A stretch of 64,000 nucleotides of DNA from Echria macrotheca (lineage: Eukaryota; Ascomycota; Sordariomycetes; Sordariales; Schizotheciaceae): the NCBI GenBank assembly GCA_030411725.1, contig MU839843.1, positions 372,001 through 436,000 of the forward strand, in the 5' to 3' direction. The position numbers and the translations under genes are program-made. Under the pieces are notes generated by a model, which saw nothing but the letters and a program-made list of their open reading frames with translations, was not told the DNA's origin and did not search any database. Of the stretch, positions 56,017 through 64,000 are shown piece after piece; the first letter of the stretch is position 1, and every line of letters starts with the position of its first letter.

Positions 56017-57717
56017 ATGGATCCCGAGAAGGAAATCGGTAAGTCGGCGACAGTTACGGCCCCGGAGAAAACCCACTAAAACAAACAACCAAATAGCCCA
56101 CCAGATCGAGCATGAGCGGTCGACGCCCAAGGAGGGCGGCTCGACGGACAACAGCCTCTCGGAGCTGGTATGGACCGAGGAGGAGGAGACCATCATCCGG
56201 CGCAAGATCGACTGGCACGTGGTGCCGCTCGTGACGCTCCTGTACATGTTGACCTTCCTCGACCGCATCAACATCGGCAACGCGCGCATCCAGGGCCTGG
56301 CCAAGGAGCTCAACATCGAGACGGGCCTCAAGTTCAACTGGGCCCTGTCCGTCTTCTACATCGTCTACCTGCTCGTCGAGGTGCCGAGCAACATCCTGCT
56401 CAAGCGCATCGGGCCGCGCTTCTACCTCCCGCTCCTGGTCTGCGCCTTCGGCTTCGTGTCCATCTGCACCGCCTTCGTCCGCGACTGGAGCGGCCTGATG
56501 GCGGCCCGCGCGATCCTCGGAGTCTTCGAGGGCGGCGCCATGCCCGGCATGGCCTTCTTCCTCAGCTGCTTCTACAAGCGCAACGAGCTCCTCTTCCGTA
56601 TCGGCATCTACGTCTCGGCCGCGTCCATCGCCGGCGCCTTCGGCGGCCTCCTCGCCGCCGGTCTCTCGCAAATCCCCGAGTGGGGCGTCGCGTCGATGCG
56701 CCTGTACACGTGGCGCAACATCTTCTTCTTCGAGGGCATCATCACCTGCCTCTGCGGCCTGGCCGCGCCCATCTGGATGCCCAACAAGCCGGGCGACTGC
56801 AAGTTCCTGACCGAGCGCCAGCGCATGATCGCCGCCGAGCGGCTCATCCGCGAGCACCGCGTCGACGAGGACGAGCAGGTCACCTGGGCCGACGTGAGGC
56901 GGGCCATGCTGTGCATCCACAACTACACGTGCGCCTTCGGCTTCTTCCTGATCAACATCACGGTGCAGGGCCTGTCGGTCTTCTTGCCCACCATCATCAA
57001 GGATCTCAACCCGACCTGGACCAACACCCAGACGCAGCTGTACTCGGTGCCGCCCTATGTCGCCGCCTGCGCTATTGCGGTTGCCATCGCCTACGTCAGC
57101 GACAAGACGAAGCAGCGCGGTATCTACCTTGCCATTTTCTCGCTGATCGCCCTGTCCGGGTTCTGCGTCATGCGCTGGTCGTCGGATTCCTGGACGCGCT
57201 ACGGCGGCATCTTCCTGATCACCGTCGGTGCTTTCCCCGGCGGTCCGGGCTTCCTCAGCTGGGGCATTAACAGTGAGTTTTTCTATTTTCCTGCACTTGA
57301 ACTTGTGCAGGGTTCATTTCGCTGACTCTCTCTCTCTCTCTCCACAGATTCCGCCGGTCCGGCCGTCCGCGCCGTCTCCACGGCCTACATCGTCAGTCTC
57401 GGAACCATCGGTGGTATCGTTTCAACGTGAGTGATGATCCATCTGTTCCCTTCATTTTGCAGTGAGTTTGCTGACACCATCATCGTAGATGGACCTACAT
57501 GCCCACCGATGCGCCCAAGTATCCGATCGGCCACACCATCAACATTGCCGGACAGGCTGGCACTTTTGTCCTCGCCGTCTTCGGCATCCTCTACTGCTAC
57601 CGCGAGAACCGTCTGAGAGCCGCCGGCAAGCGCGATCATCGACTCGAGGGCTTGAGCGAGCACGAGCAACAGAAGCTCGGCTACCGGCACCCTCGGTTCA
57701 AGTACTGGACGTAATTC
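56017..57717 (+). CDS. MFS transporter, anion:cation symporter type (allantoate permease-like)
   Basis: Predicted 500-residue, 12-helix plasma-membrane symporter resembling the Dal5/Tna1 group that takes up allantoate, nicotinate, vitamins or other organic anions. A tiny first exon (56017-56038) supplies seven codons. After a 58-nt intron, exon 2 (56097-57272) carries most helices. Introns 57273-57347 (75 nt, with a CT tract) and 57427-57488 (62 nt) lead to exons 57348-57426 and 57489-57714, with a stop at about 57714. Landmarks: W-H-V-V-P-L-V-T-L-L-Y-M-L-T-F-L-D-R-I-N-I-G-N-A-R in helix 1 (broken as 12+13), R-A-I-L-G-V-F-E-G-G-A-M-P-G and the family-typical W-G-I-N-N-S-A-G-P-A-V-R-A. An open frame reaching back to 55754 lacks any domain and ignores the first intron. 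Confidence 0.92.
57326..57342 (+). repeat. (CT)n tract at an intron acceptor
   Basis: Eight CT units form the polypyrimidine tract directly before the CCACAG acceptor of the second MFS intron. Confidence 0.85.
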
Positions 57718-59025
57718 TTTTCTGTTGAGATACAGGTCGGCGGACTGCGGCGGTGGGTTAATAATCATGGATTTTTGCTGGATATCAGACAAGACAGACT
57801 GTGTTATTAGTCGAAAACCTGGGATGTGGTGTGGTGTGGGTGTGCGAATTGTCGCGCGATGTTTTTTCTTACAAATCTCATGCCGCATCTGGCAAAACTG
57901 CTGCTGGCCAAAGTCAGCCAACCATGAATGATATATTCCTTATGACGAATCATGAAAGCTTGGCGCGTGAAAATCGTCGTCGAGATCGAGGGTCGTGGTT
58001 GGGTCGTGGAAACGCGCTATTGTTCGGCACAACGTAAGAAAGAGAGTGAAAAATGATGTCGGTGGCTGGGAGCCATGTGCCAACTTTGCTGCAACTTCCA
58101 AGACGCTATCGAGACTAGCCCGTAATTGGGGCGCCAGTGAGAGGCCAAAAAAAATCGACAAAAGCTTGTGTGTGGAACCTGAAGAAGGTGTGTCGGGAGA
58201 AATTGCTTGTTCCAGCGTCCAGCAGTCTTTGACGGTGTCTCTCATTTGTTGTTGGGTTCGAGCCGCTCACTTCACAGGGAGCACCGCGCTGGTGGTGAGT
58301 GGCATTTTGTGTCGAAAATTTCCGGCCGCTGAGATGGCGTGTGTTCGACCGCGGTGCAGCGTATGTGTCTTGGCGAGGGGAAGATCGAGTGTCGCAGGCT
58401 CCTGCGGACGACCGCAGGTTTACCGGCTATTAGTATTCCCCCACACAGCTGACAAGGTGTCCGTCCATCTCCGCGCCGAGGTCTGGAGATAAGACGGCCC
58501 TGCCCTCGCGGTCGCGAGACTCCATCTTTCGGCCCATCTCCGGCCGAGCAAAGGCTGCCGGCTTTCCGTCTTCAGCACTCCGGTGATAACTGGGCCCACA
58601 TCCATGCGATTCCCGGTGGGTCGGACCTGGCATGGACGGTTTGTGGATCGTCAAAATGCCCGGAAGAGGAACCTGTGGGGTCTTATACCCGAAGGATGGG
58701 AATATTTCGAACCGTCAACACCACGGGCCCGGTCCTGCGGGTCAACTTGAGCCTCCTGAGGAGGGGGAGAGGCGGGGATCGGCATCGTGGATTGCCGTCA
58801 CGGGTTAGGTAGAATTCCCAAAAACCCGGGGGCGCACTGGGGGCGGCAGTTGATCCGGGGAAGCGGATGTGGTGCTGACGGTGTGCATAAAACCGGTGTC
58901 TCGCCGCTTCATTCATGCTAAGACTACCTTCTGTCGTGCTTCTTACTTGGTGTGCTAGGCCGACATCCAGCCTCGATTCCCAAACTCGGTCCTCACACTT
59001 GCACCTCCTATCTGACGACATCACG
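57718..59025. other. Gene-free interval
   Basis: About 1.3 kb between two same-strand MFS genes. A GCATAAAACC sequence near 58886, about 140 bp before the next start, is a TATA-like candidate. Open frames on both strands are unconvincing. Confidence 0.5.
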
Positions 59026-60685
59026 ATGTCTGAGAAGACCCACGAAGGCCTCGCCACAGGCGACGGCGCCGAAAAGGCATCCATCTCACACAGGTCGGAC
59101 CACTCGGCGCCCACCAAGCAAGACACCACAGCCGGCGATGTCAACCCATGGGCCGCCAAGTTCGAGGCCCAGCCCGAGGAATGGCGGGAAGAAACCAACA
59201 AGAAGCTCATCCGGAAGATGGACCTGCACCTCCTGCCCTTCCTCATCCTGATGTACCTCCTCAACTTCCTCGATCGCGCAAATCTTGCACAGGCTCGGCA
59301 GGGCTCGCTCGAGAAGGATCTGGGCATGACCAGCACCGATTTCAACCTCGCCACGTCCATCTTCTTCGTCTCGTACCTGCTCATGCAGCTCCCCTCGAAC
59401 CTGCTGCTCACTAGGGTACGACCTTCTATCTATCTGACCTCGGCCATGGCGCTGTGGGGAGCAGTGTCGGCATGCAACGCTGCCACCAAGAAATTCAGCG
59501 ATTTGATCGCTGTGCGCTTCCTGCTCGGTCTGGTCGAGGCGCCCTTCTTCCCCGGTGCCGTGTTCTTGATGAGCTCCTGGTATACACGCGCCGAGCTGAC
59601 ACGGCGGATGTCATACTTCTACTCGGGCAACGCCCTTGCCAACATGTTTGGCGGCATCATTGGCGCGGCGGTTCTGGGAAACCTGGACGGGGCCCAAGGA
59701 ATTGCTGGCTGGTATGTATAAACCACTCCTCTATCTCTTGAAGATCAATTGCTGACCCACTGCTAGGCGCTGGCTCTTCATCATCGAGGGTGTCATCACC
59801 ATTGGCGTCGCTATCATCGGCGCCTTCGTCCTTCCCGACTATCCCAGCACAACCCGCTGGCTGAGTGAAGAGGAGCGTGCTTTTGCCACATGGCGTCTTC
59901 TCCGCGATATTAACGAACCGGACGCGGCCCAGTCCCTCTGGCAGGGTCTCAAGATGGCCCTGGCCGACTACCGGCTGTACCTGTTTGTGCTACTTCAGCA
60001 TCTCAGCTTGCTCTCGCAGACATTCCAATACTTCTTCCCCAGCATCGTCTCGACATTAGGTTATGGACAGATCCAGACCCTCTGGCTTACCGTGCCTGTC
60101 TGGTTCGGTACCTTCCTCGTCTCGATTGCCGTCACATGGACGTCGGCCAAGTATGCCGATCGGTCGCTGCACATCTTCGGCCTGATGCTCTTTGCGGCCG
60201 TCGGAAACGCCATTGCCACGGGATCCACCGTCCTGGGTGCTCGATTCTTCGCCATGTTCTTGATGCCCATGGGCGCCGTTCCTGCTTGTAAGAATTTTTC
60301 TTGGACTCGTACGAGTGAAAAAAACAACTGGCTGACCCATGTAGATCAAATTCTGCTGGCATGGATTGCCAACTCGTTCCCCAGGCCGACGGTCAAGCGG
60401 TCTGCCAGTCTTGCCATCGCCAATATGATCGGCAACACGGCCAGCATTTACGGATCCTACATGTATCCGGCGTCGGCCGCGCCTCAGTATATCCCCGGCG
60501 GTAGTGCCAACTCGGTCATCTGCCTGCTTGTTGGCGTGCTGGCACTGATCCTCCGGTATCTTCACAAGTGGGAGAACAAGAAGCTGGAGCAGGCCGAGGC
60601 CGAGGATGCCGCCAACGGGGAGGCTGGTACCACCGTTGATGCTTCTGTGGATCGGAGAGCAACGGGTTTCCGGTACATCTACTGA
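59026..60685 (+). CDS. MFS transporter, anion:cation symporter type
   Basis: Predicted 515-residue, 12-helix plasma-membrane symporter. Exon 1 is 59026-59711, intron 59712-59766 (55 nt), exon 2 59767-60287, intron 60288-60344 (57 nt) and exon 3 60345-60685; both joins keep the frame. After a 70-residue polar head come K-M-D-L-H-L-L-P-F-L-I-L-M-Y-L-L and N-F-L-D-R-A-N-L-A-Q-A-R, the helix-1 signature of this family. R-F-L-L-G-L-V-E-A-P-F-F-P-G follows in helix 4 and W-R-W-L-F-I-I-E-G after helix 5. The ATG at 59026 (ATCACGATG) is preferred to an in-frame ATG at 58915 because the extra residues are unlike the family. Same family as the gene at 56017 but clearly divergent, so not a recent tandem copy. 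Substrate unknown. Confidence 0.92.
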
Positions 60686-62085
60686 GCGATTGTTGGAATC
60701 ACGTTAATCTCGGAGGAAACTGCAATGAGTGTACCACCGGGCCTTCTGAAATGTTTTGCGATGGATACCCAGGGCCCGGGGGATAAGCTAGAGAAAGTCG
60801 TTAGCGACGATTTTAATGAGAAGCATCTTAGCCATCAGGCATTATTACTCTGCCTTTCAAGGTGACCTTGGTCGACAAGCCATGTATTTCGTGACCAGTA
60901 GCTCGTAGTAGAAACCATGGTCGCAATCTTCTTAGTTGGTATTTATTGTAGACGACGATGTTCGCAGGAAAAAAGGACGCGGGAGAAAGGTACAGGCAGT
61001 TGGTCTTTGCCATGAGGTCGGTGCCACCGGATCGTATTGTTCGACATCTTATGCAAGACCAGGGCTATTGTCTGGTTGGGTCGAAATTGAAAGAAGAGAC
61101 CTTTCCGTGAGAGCCCGAAGAGTACTAGTACGTTATTCAACGCCTCAAGCGGCAGCCGAAAGCGGAAACAGCGAGCCTTGCTTGCAAAGCCTGGTAGCCT
61201 GCGAAGAATGTAGGCAAACGAAATTTCCTGTTTCGCTCATAGTTCTGAACTGAAGTCAGTTGGGGTGGGTTATGGTTGATATTTCCTGCTTCGCCTGATT
61301 CTCCCCTGAGACTGAGAGCCAGGGCGAGCCCATACACGGCACATGAGGGCCATGACAGGCAAGGGTGCCCTGACCAGAGGTAGAGTGCAGTGGCCAGCTT
61401 GTCACGCTGTGGTGGGGAGTGAAAGGAAAAGAAAGTATTATCGTCTCTAAGACCTAGGAACGAAAAAGGTCTGACTCACAACAGTACCTAGGTACTCGGC
61501 AAGCTGCCAATAGCCTTCGTGTACGAGAAGGATGCAAGCCTAATAACGGCAGGTCGATAGGTGGGTGGTTTGCTCGCTGGGCATTTAAATGAGGAAATAA
61601 AGAGAGTTGGGAGTCAGATTTCTAGGTAAGGTAGTGCGGCGTGGACCTCAAACCCTATGGTGTAAGTCTAGTCCTGTCGTCACTGACTCGTCAGACAGGT
61701 TTTATGCGCTCTCCACTTTGCCCTCCACCTATCCGGGTGTTCCAAAATCGCTAAAATTAAGCTAACGCGCCGAACGAAGCAACTCGCGCCTGCCTCGGTA
61801 GTAAAATCGAAAATTCCAAACGCCCTGCATGCGTGGCCGCTTCCCTCTTGTCCCCAACGAAGGGCAACGCCCAACGCGCACCTTCCCTCAATTCGGAACG
61901 GTTGCCTAAAGCTCTCTCCGCCTGTCGTGTTACACAATTCATTTATTTGCCTAAGCCTATGCCTTCAAGGCACACCAAGAAGCTGGCCCGTCATACTATT
62001 TCTTCGCCTCTTCCCCTCCCGATTTTGATGCCCAGTTCGACTTGTGGCTACGTCTACACTTATCTTTCTGTCATAACCTGCCGCA
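60686..62085. other. Gene-free interval
   Basis: About 1.4 kb. It contains the perfect 12-bp palindrome GTACCTAGGTAC near 61485 and another TCTAGGTA near 61620. No coding region found. Confidence 0.5.
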
Positions 62086-63426
62086 ATGCCCCTCACGATT
62101 CGCACGCATCCCATCGAGGGAGATGCGTGGCGGAATGCCACGAGTAACGATGCGGTCCGCGTGCTCCGCTCGGCGGCATCGGTCGAAGCAAGCAAGGCGA
62201 AGAAGCTGATGAGCAGCTCGTTCTCCAAGTCGACTCCCGAGGTAACACCGTCGACGAACGGCTTGGTCTCGGCTGTTGTTGAGGCCTGGAACAAACACCA
62301 CCATCTGGTTCTCCGCCCCGATGACATCTGGATCGCCATCATCTCGCAGCTCGGCTTCTTCATCGACGCCCACGCCGAGGAGCTGCGCTCCTTCTTTGTC
62401 GCGCATAAGGGGAAACGGGAGCTAAAAGTCGTACAGGACAACCTTCCGGACATTGACAGTGCCGATTTCGGCCAATTCGCGACCGACATGGCTGGCGAGA
62501 TCGCTAAGAATGTCAACGACCCGGAGCTTGTCCCCTGGGTCATTCCAAACTTCTCTACCACAACCGACACGGACCGCATCGCCTCCAGTGTGCTTCTGAT
62601 GGGCGCCATGAAGAAGTATTTTGACTACCTCTTTTGCTGCACCGGTTGCGGCATCCCGTCCGTCACGCTGCTCGGCACCCGTGACGACTGGGTCGAGCTG
62701 CAGGCCCGCATCGACAAGATTCCGAACCTCGGCGGCGAGGCGGTCGAATTCCACCGCCTGCTGAAGCCCATCGCCCGCCACATGGTGCAGTCGTTCGACG
62801 AGCGGCAGTCGGACGAGGTACTCAAGTTTTGGCGTGTCATCGCGTCGTGGGAGCCGCCCTCCTACATGTTCAGTGGCCGCGACATCCCCGCACAGATTTC
62901 CGGCTGGATCACGACCTTTTGTTTCTGGGATCACGAGGGCCGTAAAAACAAACTTGGTGGGAGGTACGGTGAACGCCTCTCGCGGTACCTCGACGGCGTC
63001 GAGTACAAAGGGCTTTCGGACGACGATAAAGTCGCAGGCTGGGCGGCCGTGCCTGTCAAGGTCACCTACGAAGTCGCCGGGGTGGTCGTTGAGGAGAGGC
63101 AGTGCCGCATGGTTGCTGGGTCGATCGGAATGCGACCGGGGAAGCACGCGGAGATGGGTGTTAGCCTGGTTGGGCCAGCGCCCCCTCCGGCCGAGCGCGA
63201 GACGTCCCCGGATAGCAGCCAGAGCCAGAGGGGACGGCACGTCTCTCAGGATAGGACGCCCCCAGTTAACCCGGACTTTGATACTGTGCAGCCGCATATC
63301 GGATGGTGGATCTTTGAGGAAAAAGAAAGAAAGGTTAACAAGCGGCTGCAGCAACTGCATGACAGCGGTGATTCAGGGGAAGAAGTAGAGTCATATGAGC
63401 AGACGGAAGAGGTATATGCGTACTAA
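62086..63426 (+). CDS. DUF4419-domain protein
   Basis: Single-exon 446-residue protein of the DUF4419 family, widespread in fungi and some bacteria but without a known biochemical role. Diagnostic segments are N-G-L-V-S-A-V-V-E-A-W-N-K-H-H-H-L-V-L-R-P-D (broken here; residues about 58-79), W-I-A-I-I-S-Q-L-G, H-A-E-E-L-R-S-F-F-V-A-H-K-G, a Thr-rich F-S-T-T-T-D-T-D-R-I-A and the cysteine turn C-C-T-G-C-G-I-P. Next come W-I-T-T-F-C-F-W and finally G-W-W-I-F. A Ser/Pro-rich, probably disordered stretch of about 50 residues is inserted before the end, which finishes acidic. The start at 62086 follows CCGCA and matches the usual family start. The product is probably cytosolic; no membrane segment is visible. 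Confidence 0.9.
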   Translation: MPLTIRTHPIEGDAWRNATSNDAVRVLRSAASVEASKAKKLMSSSFSKSTPEVTPSTNGLVSAVVEAWNKHHHLVLRPDDIWIAIISQLGFFIDAHAEELRSFFVAHKGKRELKVVQDNLPDIDSADFGQFATDMAGEIAKNVNDPELVPWVIPNFSTTTDTDRIASSVLLMGAMKKYFDYLFCCTGCGIPSVTLLGTRDDWVELQARIDKIPNLGGEAVEFHRLLKPIARHMVQSFDERQSDEVLKFWRVIASWEPPSYMFSGRDIPAQISGWITTFCFWDHEGRKNKLGGRYGERLSRYLDGVEYKGLSDDDKVAGWAAVPVKVTYEVAGVVVEERQCRMVAGSIGMRPGKHAEMGVSLVGPAPPPAERETSPDSSQSQRGRHVSQDRTPPVNPDFDTVQPHIGWWIFEEKERKVNKRLQQLHDSGDSGEEVESYEQTEEVYAY

Positions 63427-64000
63427 TTCAGGGCCTATGAGCTTTTGTGTCGTGGTTAAGCGGACTTTTCCTTACAAGGCGGCTGCACTATTGGTTTCAA
63501 GCCCACCTAGGCTATTTCTGTAGTCCTAACAATAATTCCTACACTAGGTACCTACTTTTAACTAGCCGGACTATATGATAGCTTGAACCCAACGTTATCT
63601 CTATACTTTTGCAGATTTCATGGCGTTTTTATCTAGCTACACTCGTAATATCTGCTCAAAGCCTGGTGGTAGGCTAAATGTCTTTTGACGGATTTTGTCG
63701 TTGAAGTTTGCCTCGGCATCCTTGACCGGGAATTGAGTACCTACGTAAATGTAGGATATTGTTGCATCTGTGCTTCCGACATGCACAGCGTCCAAATTGT
63801 AATCTACGACTCGATCCTCTTGACACTGATGTAGTACTTGCAATGGCCAGCCAGTTTACCCAGAGCTCTCGTGGCCAATCGCCTGAGAAGCAGTTCAACA
63901 TTCCGGTTCGGCACATCCTGCGTCGGTCCCGACACCCCAAAATGGGAGGGGCATGTAAAAAATAAATAAAAAAGAACAAAAAAGACTTGAACCCGGAAAT
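63427..64000. other. Gene-free right edge
   Basis: 574 bp after the DUF4419 gene with an ACACTAGGTACCTA motif near 63540. A T-loop-like string at the extreme end (rc CCGGGTTCAAGT) lacks the matching stem. No gene found. Confidence 0.45.

Noticed and set aside
56054..57270. Long minus frame (56054-56920) and alternative plus frame (56170-57270) over the first symporter
   Set aside because: Low-complexity shadows of a GC-rich coding exon.
63961..64000. Possible tRNA T-arm at the right edge
   Set aside because: The reverse complement has CCGGGTTCAAGT, but the following bases cannot form the T-stem or an acceptor stem.
1..64000. CRISPR arrays, bacterial operons, phage or intact transposase genes
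   Set aside because: No spaced direct repeats, no ribosome-binding-site-led operons and no transposase or integrase motifs were seen; introns show the DNA is fungal.

Overview
The window reads as nuclear DNA of a filamentous ascomycete, most probably a Sordariomycete (Sordariales/Chaetomiaceae-like). Genes are spaced by 0.1-4 kb and split by short introns (about 46-140 nt, GT..AG, mostly GTAAGT/GTATGT donors and CAG/TAG acceptors). The gene families are typical of that group: HET incompatibility domains, Helo-like N-terminal domains, LysM secreted proteins, a DOMON-cytochrome b561 protein, a Zn2Cys6 regulator and fungal CorA-like proteins. Taxonomy is inferred from gene content only. No CRISPR array, rRNA, credible tRNA or intact transposon was found. 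All exon structures were worked out by eye from splice signals and frame continuity.

Layout. 1-2.4 kb: a divergent pair, a FAD oxidoreductase running off the left edge and a SAM methyltransferase. 3.1-6 kb: a DUF6604-like protein. 7.2-11.4 kb: a ten-exon CorA-like membrane protein. 12.4-13 kb: a 96-residue unknown protein. 15.6-16.4 kb: a membrane/coiled-coil gene carrying an in-frame TAG. 17.8-18.6 kb: a small secreted cysteine-rich protein. 18.9-19.3 kb: a 101-bp inverted repeat. 19.8-22.3 kb: a Helo-like/ankyrin protein. 22.6-23.6 kb: a secreted three-LysM protein. 24.6-29.3 kb: a divergent MFS exporter and Zn2Cys6 regulator. 30.4-33.3 kb: an 851-residue secreted protein built of four related modules. 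34.3-35.8 kb: DOMON-cytochrome b561. 36.4-37.6 kb: replication factor C subunit 3, with three MCB boxes in its promoter. 38-39.3 kb: a family 1 glycosyltransferase.

41.2-51.8 kb is an accessory island of self/non-self type genes: four HET-domain genes around one Helo-like gene whose C-terminal LIM-like zinc domain is broken. After a 4.3-kb gene-free stretch come two MFS transporters of the anion:cation symporter type (56-60.7 kb), then a DUF4419 protein (62.1-63.4 kb). The last 0.6 kb holds nothing recognisable.

Functional links. The HET/Helo-like island is the strongest candidate for a working or decaying system: HET domains are known to trigger cell death after non-self recognition, and Helo-like domains resemble the membrane-acting partners in such systems. 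The exporter/regulator pair looks like a self-contained efflux module. The LysM protein, the cysteine-rich protein and the four-module protein form a secreted, cell-surface or host/competitor-facing set. RFC3 is the only clear housekeeping gene.
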